Assembly (NCBI RefSeq): GCF_008831285.2
Contig: NC_045146.1
Coordinates: 15,453,289-15,517,288 of the forward strand
Reading direction: 5' to 3'
Length of the DNA stretch: 64,000 nucleotides
From: Nymphaea colorata
Taxonomy: Eukaryota; Streptophyta; Magnoliopsida; Nymphaeales; Nymphaeaceae
Shown: in pieces, positions 46,938 to 59,236 of the stretch
How positions within the stretch are numbered: position 1 is the stretch's first letter
Layout: each line of letters starts with the position of its first letter
Program-made: the position numbers and the translations under genes
Notes under the pieces: generated by a model
The model's input: only the letters and a program-made list of their open reading frames with translations
Told to the model about the DNA's origin: nothing
The model's database searches: none

Positions 46938-48281
46938 TTACAGGAAATCATGCGGAGTCTTGACCTCGGTGGCGTCATGCCCAACACATGCCAGGGTTTC
47001 AATGCCTAAGCTGAGCTCGGATTTCAAATCCTCTGCAACTCTCCGTTTCTCCAGTCGGAACGTCCTGCGATCTGGACAGTAGGAGATGGTGAGTTCTTCC
47101 CAGAGGTAAAAGGCGAAAATGTACACTTCGTGATCGTCTTCATCCGGCCGCTCCATCAATCTGACCATGAAAACGATCTTCTCATCACCCGTCGTCCCCA
47201 TATAAGCTGCACGCATGGAGCAGCAATCCACCGTTCTGCGAAGGAGCTCGAACCTCACACTGTGGTGTCTGCTCCAAACCGAACTCGCGTAGTCCTTCAG
47301 CACCCAGAACTCCATCTTCTGGTCGGCGACATCGAAGTGGAGCAAGCACAGCGACCCTCGAAACTCCGCCACGAAATCGAGGTTCTCGTCCGGAAGCACG
47401 CGTAGGGGATACGGTATAGTCCGAAACGTCTCGTCCCCAATGTCGAATGCGACGATCAGCGCCGACGAATCTTCAGCGGCATGGAGGGTTGTGCTGTAAA
47501 AATTGGGACGATAGATCCAGTGCGTAGCCCCACAGACGGCCGCCATCTGCAGCAATGGCTGGTCGGACCCGTAGGCCCCGGCGAGCTTCCGCCACGAGAC
47601 GTTCGTGCCGATGGTTAAGATCTCACAACTGAAATCGGGATGCTTCTCAATGACCAGCAATTTATAGGCGCCGGAGACGGAATCCCGAACAATCTGGCAT
47701 ATTGTCGGTTTGCTCAGGTGAGACTCCGGGAGCTTCACGCTCGACCGTGTGCAGGGGTTGGCGATTTGGTAGATGATGGGGCACCTTCCTCCGGTAATGA
47801 GAGAGACGTTGGCGGCCAAGCAGCAGAGGCCGTCGCACCATGATAGGACGGAGAGACGGGTCTCGGATTGGACGCTTCCCTGTGGGGGTGCCGGAACGCC
47901 TAGCCACAGCTCGTCCTTCCGAAGGTGGAAGAGCATATCGTTGGCATCGAAGAAATGGAGCTCTTTGGTCGTTTCGACGACGAACGACAGGTTCTTCTTC
48001 CGCTTGACTTCATCGAGTTGCAGTTCTATGAGGCGTTTCGAGTCGATCATGGCGCGCCAATCTCTGGAAACGCACCTGAACCTTAAGAGGGACTTTACAG
48101 GGAGTTTTGAGAGGATGGTAATTGTGATATCAGTAGGGATGGTAGGAACTGCAACAGTAGTAGCTATAGAAGAAGAAGAAATTTCTTGATCTTCCATTGA
48201 GGCAGGCCTCGTCTCCTTCCCTTGGCTATCGTCCATTTCCTGCAACGCTTTATATAATGTGCTGAGTTGACTGCTTGTCAA
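46938..48281 (-). CDS. F-box protein with F-box-associated domain (FBX-1, 447 aa)
   Basis: Adaptor subunit of an SCF ubiquitin ligase: the F-box binds SKP1/ASK and the C-terminal region selects the substrate. The F-box spans about residues 48-85 (IPTDITITILSKLPVKSLLRF.CVSRDW). The FBA-type region follows with WCDGLCCL, IYQIANPCTR, YKLLVIE, EILTIGTNVSWRKL, HWIYRP, FRTIPYP, FRGSLCLLHFD and EFWVLKDY, the regular motifs of this plant family. It is a single exon with no internal stop. Three in-frame starts are possible (48281, 48236, 48197); the first gives a longer leader but any would keep the F-box. The target protein cannot be inferred. Confidence 0.9.
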   Translation of the reverse strand: MTSSQLSTLYKALQEMDDSQGKETRPASMEDQEISSSSIATTVAVPTIPTDITITILSKLPVKSLLRFRCVSRDWRAMIDSKRLIELQLDEVKRKKNLSFVVETTKELHFFDANDMLFHLRKDELWLGVPAPPQGSVQSETRLSVLSWCDGLCCLAANVSLITGGRCPIIYQIANPCTRSSVKLPESHLSKPTICQIVRDSVSGAYKLLVIEKHPDFSCEILTIGTNVSWRKLAGAYGSDQPLLQMAAVCGATHWIYRPNFYSTTLHAAEDSSALIVAFDIGDETFRTIPYPLRVLPDENLDFVAEFRGSLCLLHFDVADQKMEFWVLKDYASSVWSRHHSVRFELLRRTVDCCSMRAAYMGTTGDEKIVFMVRLMERPDEDDHEVYIFAFYLWEELTISYCPDRRTFRLEKRRVAEDLKSELSLGIETLACVGHDATEVKTPHDFL

Positions 48282-48805
48282 AACCCAAGTGCCCAGCTTC
48301 CGTTTCTTTTGAGGGGCGCGGCGCCCTCATCGATCCGATTGCAGATTCAACTTCTCCATTTCATCTTGTCTGAGCCTGCCATTCTTTTTCTTCTTCTTCT
48401 TCTTCTTCTTTCACCATGTCAGTTTCATCATTTAAAGGCAACGAAGAAATCTGGTACGAAATTTAGAAATTGAATTCAATCGGCCACGCAATGCAGTGAT
48501 GCAGCATTGCAGCTCAGAGGATTATGAATAGGCTTTTCATTAAAGCTTAATTTTTTTTAATATTTAAAAAAATTGAAAACTGAAAAGTCGTATGGCGCGT
48601 GACGATCTTGAATTGACTTGGAGATGGCCAAATCCATTGGCCATCAATTCGATTTAAATTAGCTGATTTAAGCTAACGCTTTCACGTTACCAGCTTTAAC
48701 GACATCTTTTATCACACATTTTTCAACATATAAACTGAATGATGAGAAATTAAGATGAGATCTTTTATTTTTTCCTCTCTTCTCTTTTTCATTCCCATCC
48801 CCGCT

Positions 48806-48919
48806 GGATTTCATAAATGCTTTTCAAACAATATGATCCCCGCGGATTTCATAAATGCTTTTCAAACAATATGATTCCCATTGGATTTCATAAATGCTTT
48901 TCAAACAATATGAAATCAT
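48806..48919 (+). repeat. Triplicated 38-bp tandem repeat
   Basis: Three copies of GGATTTCATAAATGCTTTTC plus AAACAATATGATNCCC start at 48806, 48844 and 48883 (period 38-39 bp). The last is truncated after AAACAATATGA. A looser GGTAAATG..CATATTTCAC sequence follows. Confidence 0.85.
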
Positions 48920-50088
48920 ATGGTAAATGAAACATATTTCACAAACTTGCTTTACTAATTGGTGTAGATGCATAAACACTTCTTTTTAGTGTTTCACGAA
49001 TCTACTTTAATTTTTTAAATAAATTCATAAAACACTCACAAAATGTTTCAAGTACAAAACAGCGGCTCAAGCCGTCTCTTGGCTTGATCCTCAGCAGCCG
49101 TTCACCGGAAAATTATTTGCTCAATACAAACCAAAACTTTGATGAATGTTGAAGGCAGACAAACAAATAAGACTGCAAAATTTAGGTCAACATCATTCGC
49201 TCAACAAAATATTTCCTCCTTTCCCCCTAAGTTGACCACCAAATTTTGTTGTTCACGCATGTTGCTTTTAAATATTTTGCAAAAAGTCGTGCCGATCAAA
49301 AGCGTAATCACCATTTCGATGATCATGGTACTGTTGAGGATTTTGATTAGCATTGTCATTTGAACAACGTGGCTACTTTGAAGTGCGGTAAGTTTGATTT
49401 GTGAAATTGATGTTATCATCGTATTATATTAGGTTGTGTTTATAGCGTCGGATCTTATATTCGAAACTGCATAAAAAGGTATCTGTTATGATTCTATGAA
49501 ATCCCTTAATTTAAACAAATGGATGATCAAAATTTTAAATTCACGTTACATGTTAAAAACCATGAAGTTAAAGTTGGATGAAGGATGGTTTGATCTTAAA
49601 TTCACAGATCTCAAATCACAATGGATTTGAAATAACATAACCTTAGCGAATGACATGTATGTGTACAATCCTCTTTTTGCATTCACCTTTACTGACATAC
49701 TATATGATTGCATTAATGTATTATTTTACTGATCAATTAAGTTAAGTATTAAAAGCTTGGACTATGTAGGCCAAAAAAAATTATGACCTTCAGAATATAT
49801 GTAACTTTAATAGAGAAACTGAAATAAAGAAAGAGTTTCACAGTAAAACATGATGTTCCAATAAATAGGCGTTTAGGAAGGTTACAAATTTGTTGACCTG
49901 GAGAGATAAAAAATCGTGATCCCTTAAATGTAATTTGATTTAATTGTCAAATTTAAATATACTGGTTATTTGAAATAAGCTCACTGGTCTGCACGACGAC
50001 GGAGCAAGAGTACATGAACTATAAGTATTGGTGTACATGAACTATAAGTATTGGTGGTTGAATGCCATTTTTTGAACAAGTGCACAAG

Positions 50089-50151
<63 letters not shown>

Positions 50152-50526
50152 GAGAAAAGCATACAGTGAAAAGAGAGAAACATATAAAAAGAGAAAAACA
50201 GCCGATAAAATGAAAATGCATAACAAAAGTTGGAGATAAGAAGCCTCAAAATATAAGAACAAATGTACAAAATAGCAGTATAATATTTTAAGGTAGAGAG
50301 AGAGAGAGAGAGAGTGGATAGACTGAGCAGAGTTACTCAGCAAAAGCAGTACAATAGACGGGCAAGAGTTACTTAGCAAGAAAGAGATCCTTTCAAAAAA
50401 CTACAAATTTATTTTTGTTGATGTTTATCGTTTACGACTCTAGATATTGATGGTGCATATCCATCATTGGAACCGCCACATTCACATTAAATCCACGAAC
50501 AGGCAATATGTTGAGCCAAAGAAAGG
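48920..50526. other. Intergenic stretch between F-box genes
   Basis: No supported gene. It holds a (TA)n microsatellite at about 50093-50148 preceded by a duplicated 22-bp phrase (TACATGAACTATAAGTATTGGTG at 50011 and 50034), and a (GA)n run at about 50295-50315. Confidence 0.5.
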
Positions 50527-51825
50527 CTATTCCACACTCATAAACCTTTGAAGAAACCAAGAATAGGTTTCATCTGTACTTAGTTCAAAGTCAACTGTTT
50601 CTGCGTAAGTCAGGCTCTCAACGTATAAACCGAGTTTAGACCTCATATCCTCCCTAATTCTAGAATTCAGGCATCTGAGTATCTTGCGATTGGGATCATA
50701 AGAAACAACGAATTCTTGCCAAAGAAAAGAGGTCGGTGTGAACAGTTCCTCATCTTCTTCATCTGGTTGTTTCTTCAACTTGAGCAGAAACACTATCTGC
50801 TCATCACCAACTGTCCCTAAATGCACAGTTTGCATAAAGGAACAATCCACAGCCCTCCGAAGGAACTCACATTCAACGCTATGATCTTTGATCCACACTG
50901 AATTCCAGTAATCCTTCAACACCCAAAATTCCAACTTCTGGGTAGTAGAATTGAAGTGAAGCAAACACAGAGATCCACCAAATTCTGCCAAGAAATCGAG
51001 GTTCTCGTCTAGAGATATACATTGGGGACATGACAGAGTCCGAAACCTCTCTGTCCCGACGTCAAAGGCCACAATCAGCATCTGTGAACTCCTAGCAATA
51101 TGGCCAGTTTGTCTGTAAAACATTGGATGGAAGATCCAGTGGATAGCCCCACTAACGAATGGCTTTTCGAACGGCCGGTGACAGCCATAGGCTCCGTCGA
51201 GACTTCGCCATGAGAAATCGGCGCCAATGGTGAAGATCTCTGACCTGAAATGGGGTCGCACGGATTCAACGACAAGCAACTTGTACATACCAGAAGCAGG
51301 GTCATAGACAATTTGGCAGATTTCCGGGTTTTGGAGGCTGGATTTCGGGAGCATTGTGCTTCGCCGCGTTGTTGGATTGACAATCTGGTAGAATTGAGGG
51401 CTTCTTGGGCCTGCCAGAGAGACGAAGTTGGCTACACAGCAGAGGCCATTGCACCAGGATAAAATGGACAGGTTGCGATTCACGGAATTGATTCTTCTCA
51501 ATGTTATGTCTTTAATCGCCTGAGAGAGCTCATCCTTCCGAATGCGGAAGATCATATTCTTAGTGTCTGTGAAATGGAGTTCTTCCTCCGTTTCAACGAC
51601 GAAGGTTGGATTCTGCTTGTGCTTGGCTTGATTGAGGTGTATTTCTCTGAAGTATTTGCAGTCGATGAGGGTGCACCAAGCTCTGCAAACGCACCTGAAC
51701 CTTAGGAGGGACTTCACAGGGAGTTTTGAGAGAATGGTAATGGCGACATCTGTTGGAATGCTGGGAATGGCGAGGGTGGCAGGTGAAGAAGAAGTATTGC
51801 CTTCATTCTCCATTGATACCAACAT
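50527..51825 (-). CDS. F-box protein with F-box-associated domain (FBX-2, 432 aa)
   Basis: Single-exon SCF adaptor of the same subfamily as FBX-1. The F-box is at about residues 23-60 (IPTDVAITILSKLPVKSLLRF). The FBA-type region carries SWCNGLCCV, FYQIVNPTTRRS, YKLLVVES, EIFTIGADFSWRSL, GAIHWIFHP, FRTLSCP, FGGSLCLLHF and EFWVLKDYW. All motifs are in frame. Two starts are possible, Met1 (51825) and Met5 (51813); both keep the F-box. It is closer to the copies at 58-64 kb in motif wording (GAYGCHRPF) than to FBX-1. It has no acidic tail. Confidence 0.9.
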   Translation of the reverse strand: MLVSMENEGNTSSSPATLAIPSIPTDVAITILSKLPVKSLLRFRCVCRAWCTLIDCKYFREIHLNQAKHKQNPTFVVETEEELHFTDTKNMIFRIRKDELSQAIKDITLRRINSVNRNLSILSWCNGLCCVANFVSLAGPRSPQFYQIVNPTTRRSTMLPKSSLQNPEICQIVYDPASGMYKLLVVESVRPHFRSEIFTIGADFSWRSLDGAYGCHRPFEKPFVSGAIHWIFHPMFYRQTGHIARSSQMLIVAFDVGTERFRTLSCPQCISLDENLDFLAEFGGSLCLLHFNSTTQKLEFWVLKDYWNSVWIKDHSVECEFLRRAVDCSFMQTVHLGTVGDEQIVFLLKLKKQPDEEDEELFTPTSFLWQEFVVSYDPNRKILRCLNSRIREDMRSKLGLYVESLTYAETVDFELSTDETYSWFLQRFMSVE

Positions 51826-54800
51826 GTCTCTTTCAGGACAAAATTGCTCTTCAAGGAACAGCTTTTTGATCTTAAATATGATCGATTTCAGGAGAACCCT
51901 TCTCCCCTTTATATTCCGGAGAGAAGCTCCATCAAAACGAAACTCCTCTGTTTTTTATGAGAGAGAGCCCAAAGGCAGAGTCGCACATGAGTTGGCCAAT
52001 GTGAAAGCTGCCAACCTCCCATCGTTTTCCTTTTTCTGCTGCTTGTTTCAAGAAAGTCAATGAAATCAGAGGGAGAGAAAACTTCAAGAGAAAATGCAGA
52101 AGAAAACTCTCTTTTAAGCGATGCTGATGCAGCTAGCATGCTCGAAAGTCCATGGATAACGTTGGAAATGATTTGAACTACATTTACACGCAAATGATAA
52201 ATTTATTCCTGCCCTGCAACTTCCATGTACATAAGCTCCTCACATCCTGTCTTCGTCTTCAAGTGATCCAACACATTTTTTCTGGTTAAATTTATCAGGT
52301 AAAAACCTTACGGTCTTTCAGTAAAAAGATCCATGCCGGTAAGGAGAAGAAGAAAATCGAAGAAATATATAAGATTTTATGAAGGCTTAAAATGAATAGT
52401 TTTAACATAAAAAGAAACAAATTTTCATATTAGTGTTTTCACCATTAGTTTCACACTAAAAAAAGAACATGCAACCAATGTTATCAAAGGCATAGCGTAT
52501 TCCGTATCGATCGGGCCGACCTATATGTCGTATTGTATTATAAATGCCTATCGTAAAATTTAATTTTTTAATTTTTAAAAAATAGAAAAAATCATAAAAA
52601 ATAGAAAAAAAATAAAAAAAATCAGAAAAATCAGAAAAAACAAGCAAAAATCAGAAAAAATCAAGAAAAATGTATTTAAAGGAACATTCATGATTCATGT
52701 ATATGAATTATGAAGTATGAAGTATCAACAACACATTCCAAAATAAGAAATGAGACATTCAAAATAACATAATAAGCAATAATTCGATTACATCACAATT
52801 CATAAGTTCAAAAGTCAGAACATATAGTTATCATCTTTCATGATTCAACAATAATCCTCGTCAATCGTCCCCACCATCATCACAACGAGAAAGAAAGTTT
52901 ATTCACCAGCAAAGCTTGATGCAAATGGAGAAAATTTCTCCCTTTCACGTCTCTTGCAGTGTTTAGAAACAAGAAAAGAGAGAGAGATGAGCGTAGCTTT
53001 TAAAAGAACATGCAAAAAAAAGGCCGCCGAACCCTTTTTTAATTTTTTTCCCGTATCGCACGATACGGGGGTGTATCGCCCATATCGTGTGATACAAGCG
53101 ATACAAGTACGATATACACATGTATCGCGTATCGAATGTGTATCGTATAGGTTTATTCGACCTATACGATACGTATCGTACAATACGCATGCATATTAAC
53201 ATTGAATGCAATTATGGGAAAACTCTGAGTATTTTACCTATCAAGGGTGTGGCTAAACGTGAATTCCAATGTTTTTCCTTCCTAGCTCAATTTGAAGGGA
53301 GAAAAAAAAAAAAGATGTGTGTGAACAACTTTCCACAGACAAAGACAAACCTGAAAATGATTGCTAACAAGATGAGGGGCTATTCAGATTTTTTGTTTTC
53401 TTTTTAGCGGCCTTTGAACGGCGACTCAGTATGAGCTTAGACTGTAACCTCCTCCTTTCAGAATGACTTGCTTCGGAGGAACCTTCCTTGGAAGGCAGGT
53501 CACTTGATGTGCCTGCCTCCTACCATGTACACAATGAAACGTAACGTTAACCCCAAAGACTAGAGAGAGAGAGAGAGAGAGAGACTGAGAAAGCTAACCT
53601 GTGCAAGAAACCTCTTGAATATGCCTAAACGTGATGGAATTTGGAACTGGTACCGACTTGCCTAGTTGCTTGCCATGAAAGCAACAAAGATTTTTCAGTT
53701 TATATGGATTTTCAGGGGAGAGAGAGAGATTTTATAGGCACAATGTTGAGATCTCCGTGGCCAGCTTATTTCACATCATGGCCAACAAACACAAGTTAGA
53801 ATCTCCATAAAGAAAAACAACCGAATTTTGCAGTAAAAGCATGGCACTGCTAAATCAAAATGGTCTGCATGTAATGTATGGTGCTCAATAACAATTTGTT
53901 GGGGTACTGATACAGCACGCTCACAATCCAGATGAAGGCCTGTTAAATTTCTGTTCTCTGTTTTTTGCAACAAGAAAGCTTATCAGTTTCCTAACAAAAT
54001 GAATTTAAGATCGAGGGGATGTCAGTTATGGACAATTAGTTTTGCTTTAATACTTTTCTAGCAAACAAAGATTAAACATCATTCATGAAAATCTTTGGAA
54101 ACCAATGGTATATATATTTGCTAGTCTACAAACAGCCTTGCAGAGCATCTAGTTCACATTTCAAATTTAAAGTTGTTTTAAGTTTTAACCAAATTAGTTG
54201 GTTTAGATGTTGTTGTTGGACTTTTCAAGAACCTATAAATCGACTGTTTTATTAGTAATTTTTCCACAAAAGAACATATTTTAATTAAGCTTATATTGTT
54301 TGTCGTGCTTTCAGCTACAGACTTTAAGATCACAGAAGAGAAAAATAAAAGTCAGTTTCCGCTAGGCCATCATATAGATCAAACTTTTAGCTTAGGAATA
54401 TTTAAGAAGAAAACATCATACACAAACGTAGCGTGTGTGTGTATATATATATATATAATAACCAAATACACCTATGTTTCTCTCTCACTAAAAGTTCCAC
54501 ATACAGTTGGTTGTTGATGTACATATAAAAGCCAACTTTCAGAGAGGCGGCCACAAAATACAAAAGTTATTTAGTAGGCGAAGTAACGACCTGCTCGGTT
54601 TGTTCGCTTGCTTGCAGTGGCAGAGTCTCCCGTGAAAGTTCAATTCTGTTGTCAGGTTTTCAACATTGACATACCCACAAAAAGCAAGCAAAATTTGACA
54701 TTTGGACCTGGTATAGGAAGGAAAAAACTTCTGCAAAGCGCACCTTAATGGTGATTCCCTAATACCTTCGGCTGAAACAGATATCGTATCTCCCACAACA

Positions 54801-55080
54801 ATGTCATTCAAACATTAAAAAAAAAAATCTCAAAAAGCGTAATATAACTGATTGGGCTGGCCGGTTGGTGAAAGTTTGCACGTAGTTTGACTTTCATCAG
54901 TACTATTCTCTGCACTGTAAATGGCGGGTACCTTGCTTCCTAAGCAGGTTTGAAAGCAAAAAAAGAAAGAAGTCAGTTTCAACTTCTCATTCTCATCAAA
55001 TGGCCAAATGCCCAAACATATTTAAAAAAAAAATTCTAAATATAATCAGCTTTTCCCAAATGCGGCCTAAGCACGAATCA
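51826..55080. other. Intergenic stretch with a GTATCG-rich element
   Basis: No gene was found. Apart from the element at about 52480-53215 there are (GA)n runs near 53565-53583 and 53715-53727, a (GT)(TA) run near 54434-54456, and A/T-rich spacers. Confidence 0.4.
52480..53215. mobile_element. Candidate non-autonomous element with GTATCG-rich inverted ends
   Basis: The left end reads CCAATGTTATC..GGCATAGCGTATTCCGTATCG and the right end, reversed, reads TTCAATGTTAATATGCATGCGTATTGTACG, so the termini are related and inverted. The right arm (53046-53190) is a dense cluster of GTATCG/CGATAC words with a perfect 13-bp stem, GTATCGTATAGGT (53140-53152) against ACCTATACGATAC (53160-53172). The middle is AT-rich, with GAAAAA repeats and no coding domain. 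Flanks ATGCAA and ATGCAA could be part of a target duplication. The family is not identified. Confidence 0.45.
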
Positions 55081-55479
55081 CCACAAAATGCATAAGCTTC
55101 CGTGCGTGATACGAAACTCGCTATAAAAACAATAGGATGAACATCAAGGTCTTAAAAAATTCCAGTCACCTTGAACTGCTGTGTCCGCTCAGCAGAAGCT
55201 GATCATCAAAAGCCATGAACATCTCTTTGGAATGGGAACGTTCTGATTCTCAAGAACCTGTGCTCCCCAACGGAGGACATAGCCTTTTTTGCTTCAGAGA
55301 TTATCCAAATGAACAGAATTTGCCAATTTGTCTCCCGTTCTGGAACCATAATAAAACGTATGCATCTCAAAAGCTGCTGTTTGATGATTTACAGCTTCAC
55401 GATGGCTCTGAAAAGGCCTCATTTGCAAGTTTAGACACGATAACATGCTTTAAACTAAGTGACCTGGACAGGGCAAACT

Positions 55480-55770
55480 TTTCTCATTGCCAATATCAAA
55501 AGCCACAATCAACCCTCTCCTGATGGAACAACATGCATCGTGAAAATCTTCAAAGCAAAGTACCAAGTCTCAGCATGAATCCAGTGGATAGAACCATTTA
55601 ACAGCAGGACGTTCGAGTGACTATTTACATCCAGGAGCACCATTGACGATTCTTCAGCAATCATCAGTCACATGGTCAAGATCAAGCTCTTGAGGAACTT
55701 TTCTGGAGACAAGTAAACAAGTAGCACATTGTATGCTGCAGACAGGACAACTTGTTGCACACAGTTTGTT
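55480..55770 (-). pseudogene. Relic of F-box-associated domain (unit 1)
   Basis: Read on the minus strand this gives a decayed FBA segment: AAYNVLLVYLSPEK-like, SMVLL.., GSIHWIHAE.W-FALKIFTMHV, then FDIGNEK. This order parallels YKLLVVES, GAIHWIF and VAFDVG of the intact genes. Frames are broken and there is no F-box. It is more divergent than the F-box copy upstream of it, so it is an older relic. Confidence 0.55.
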
Positions 55771-56502
55771 CTTAAGATAAAGATATTATATGTCAAAATT
55801 CTGAAAATCCAAAATCAAAAGGAGAAAGAAGGACAAAAAGAACATACCAACATGCCCCAGATTAACATCAGAAGATAATCGTCAAAAGCAACCCAGACGC
55901 AGGCCTAGCCCAAAGAAACATAAATTTACTTTTTACTTTTATTCTAAAGAAGTACTGCATGGAAACATAACTTGTCTTTTCCTTTTACTTGGGAGTCTTG
56001 GTGAACATGGATCCTCGAAACATAAACTTGTCTTTTCCTTTTACTTGGTGAACAGGGATCCTCCTCCATAACCATAATGCTGCTGTGGTTCTAATTTTTC
56101 ATTGCAAACACTTTGATTCACTACGTCCATTGACCATAACCAAAAAGGACAGCAAAAAGAATACATGTTGAGCAGATAATTCAAACTAAGTTTGATAATA
56201 AACAGAAAAAACAGCAAATGACAAAATCGCTCAGCCCATAGGTAACTATTCTTTGCTCCTAATTTGTATTCCTTTAGGCATATTAATGTGACAATAATAG
56301 CACAAATCCAACCAGAACAGAAATATTCAAACGTTCCAATGCCTATTAACCAAAAATGAGTATTATTGACATCAAGTCTTTCACTAATCCATACACCAAA
56401 AGCTCTACAGGTAGTCAGTCAACCCTTCTCTGATATAAAAAAGAGAACATTCAAGTCCTTCATTGGAAAAGAAGTGCTTTCAGCCATTGATGCTTCGAAA
56501 AA

Positions 56503-59236
56503 TCACAAGAATTGTGTCCAATGAACACCAAAACCATCATCGTCATCATAATCACTGCTGCCATCATTATCATCATCATCCAAATTCCCGTTAATGAAGT
56601 AATCATCGAGAAGTCCATAATAGCCATGCAAATTATGCTGAACACCATCACCACCATTACCGTCGTCCCAATCAAATTCAACTTCACGCTCATATTCAAC
56701 ATCGTCAACACCATCACTACTGCCATCATTTATCATCATCATCCAAATTCTCGTTAATGAAGTAATCATCGAGAAGTCCATAATAGTCATGCAAATTATG
56801 ATGAACACCATCACCACCATTACCGTCATCCCAATCAAAATCAAATTCAACTTCACGCTCATATTCAACAACGTTCATATAAGCTATCATAGTCGTCGTC
56901 GTCGTCGTCGTCATCATCATCGTCACCATCACCACCACGACCACTATCTGCGGAAAAAAAAAAGGATATTAAGGCAAGAAAGGAAGGAACTGCGACAACA
57001 ACAAACATACATATTTATATCCTTCCCTGGTTCCCTGCTTGTAAAAATTCATCATGGGTTTACTTGCATGGGACTCAAATAAGCTCATGGTGATGATAAT
57101 GAGTTGTACAAAAACCCAAATGGTTTAACTGGATTCCTTACCTGATCCGAACTGACAAATTACTTCTTATGGATAAGCTATTGCCCGAAATTATTTTGCT
57201 TTCGCAAGGAAACAATATACGCTTTGTTTCTACAGCATTATTGTTGGAGTATGTAATAGATACATGAAACCAGTGGTCAAGTCTGTCCAGAAATACTTGA
57301 AAGAAAGAATAAGTTACCTAATGATAATTTTGTGTCCTTGACACCATTGTGTCCATGAAAGAAAATGTGGAAAGGTCAAAGAATAAAGCAGAAACAGAAA
57401 AGGAACTGTGTTGAAATGAGAAGAAAGAAATAGCAAGAATGCTATGCTTTATCATAAAAAACAAAAAACAAGAAAGAAAATGAGAATGAAATTATGAGAA
57501 GCACAAGGAAACTGACCAATAAGCACAGAGAAATCAATCGAGAGTCAAAAGGAGAAAAGGCTTCTTGGTTCATAGAAGGTGAGCCTCTCATTAATAAGAC
57601 ACAGATTTCTAAAACTTCCTCCTTGTTTGGAGTTTTAAGCTTCATAAAGGCACTTTCCAATAAGCAAGCTTTGGACTAAGGCAGAAGCTTGCAGGGACTA
57701 TTATCTACAAAGATAAGCTTTAGAACAGGAAAACATACCGAACTAATTTCCATTCATTGTTCACGGAGTCGGTTCTTAGACAAGATAATGCAATAGCCAT
57801 GTATTTAGGGAATTTGTAAAGAATGGTGCCCGTATCTATGATCACTTTCTAGTTTCTACAGCAGTCCATAATCCTTTCAGACATCTCCAACACCCTTAAA
57901 TGTGATAAGGTGGTGAACCAATAGAGGCTAGTACGTACACAAACAACAATTGAAGAATATAATTGCAAAATGAGGAAAATCACGATGTCATGCACATGTT
58001 TTACCTGCATTATTCTCATGTCCAGTAGTATTCCTGCCAGCAAGGCTCTAAATGTATATATTGAAATTGAATATTGGACACTCTAACTCGTTTGCAACTC
58101 TAGGCTCCACAGTCTCAAACGTCTTGCGATCTGGATTATAAGAGACATTGACGATTTCATCCTCTGAATCATCCATTACATCCGTCACCTTCACCAGAAA
58201 CAGAATCTATGTGTCATTCACAGTCCCCATGTAGATTGTGAACACCCTGTCCACATCAACTCCCTTGTGAAGAAAGTGACAATCAGCAATATGCTGTCTG
58301 ACCCAGAGAGAATTATCATAGTCCTGTAACACCCAAAACTCCATCTTCAGGCCCAGCACGTCTAAGTGAAGCAAACACAGAGACCCTCGAAAATCCGCCA
58401 CGAAATCCAAATGCTCCTCTACGTTCAGATCTACTGGCGGCCGCATTGTCCAAAACCTCTCCTTGGCTGACATCAAAAGCCACTATTGTCACTGGCGTTC
58501 CCTCAACCACACGGCCAGTTTTCCTGTATATCCAATGGATGGCCCCATTAACAAATGGTCTACAGTTCAATGGCCAGTAACAACCATACGCCCCGTTAAG
58601 CTTCCTCCACGAAGCATCAACGCCAATGGAGAATATCTCAGCCCTGAATTCACGGTACATGGATTCCACAACAATTTCCACAAGAAGCAACTTGTACACG
58701 CGAGTCACCGGATCAATGACGATTTGGCAAATTTCTGGGCAGCCAAGGCCTGATTCTGGGAGCTTCACACTCGTCCGCGTGGCGGGATTGATGATTTGGT
58801 ATATTCTCGGCATTTCGGGAAAGACATCGATAGATTCGATACCCATACAACAGAGCCCATCGAACCAAGAGAGGGTGGAGAGGATGCTCGCGAAGTCACC
58901 ACTCAATGGCGCCAATGGCACGCTCTGCCAAAGTTCCTTCATGCTGACGACAAAGTGGAGATCGTGGGCATCGAAGAAATGAAGTTTTTCGTCCAATTCA
59001 GCGACAAATGAGGGTTTCTCGTGGAGTTTGGCAAAACTGAGGTGAGCTTCCACAAAGTCATCGGAATCGATCAGGGAGCGCCACCCTTTGCAAACCCGCC
59101 GGAATCTGAGGAGGGGCTTCACTGGAAGGCGCGAGAGGATGTTCTCCAGGACGTCATTGGGGATGGCCGAAATCATCGACATCGAGGCGGCAGTGGAAGA
59201 AGAAGAAGAAACAGAAACAAAATTTTGTTCCTCCAT
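56503..59236 (-). pseudogene. F-box pseudogene FBX-3 (two exons, acidic tail)
   Basis: Exon 1 (59236 to 58005) starts with a good F-box (IPNDVLENILSRLPVKPLLRF) and reads through FBA motifs. One extra T at about 58461-58466 (CTCTCCTTGG against CTCTCCTGG in FBX-4) shifts the frame after VAFDVSQ. A second lesion converts the Glu codon after NDT to TAG (58209-58207). The donor CAGGTAAAAC is kept at 58004-58003. Exon 2 (56947 to 56503) encodes the acidic repeat tail but has an extra T near 56729-56731, a third frame break. With three lesions the full-length protein cannot be made; a 306-residue truncated product from the first frame is formally possible. Confidence 0.85.

Noticed and set aside
48806..48919. 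CRISPR-like array
   Set aside because: Repeats are contiguous with no spacers, in a plant nuclear genome.
50019..50379. Frames encoding long Tyr-Ile repeats (also 28496-28993, 40625-40868, 60081-60579)
   Set aside because: They are translations of (TA)n microsatellites.
55215..55523. Plus-strand frame of 102 codons, partly open in unit 2 (59774-59992)
   Set aside because: It matches no domain; the stop content differs between units and the opposite strand carries F-box relics, so it is treated as non-coding.
58316..58460. C-terminal end of the 306-codon FBX-3 frame as a real novel C-terminus
   Set aside because: It is the out-of-frame continuation after a 1-bp insertion relative to FBX-4, and the other frame carries the conserved FBA motifs.
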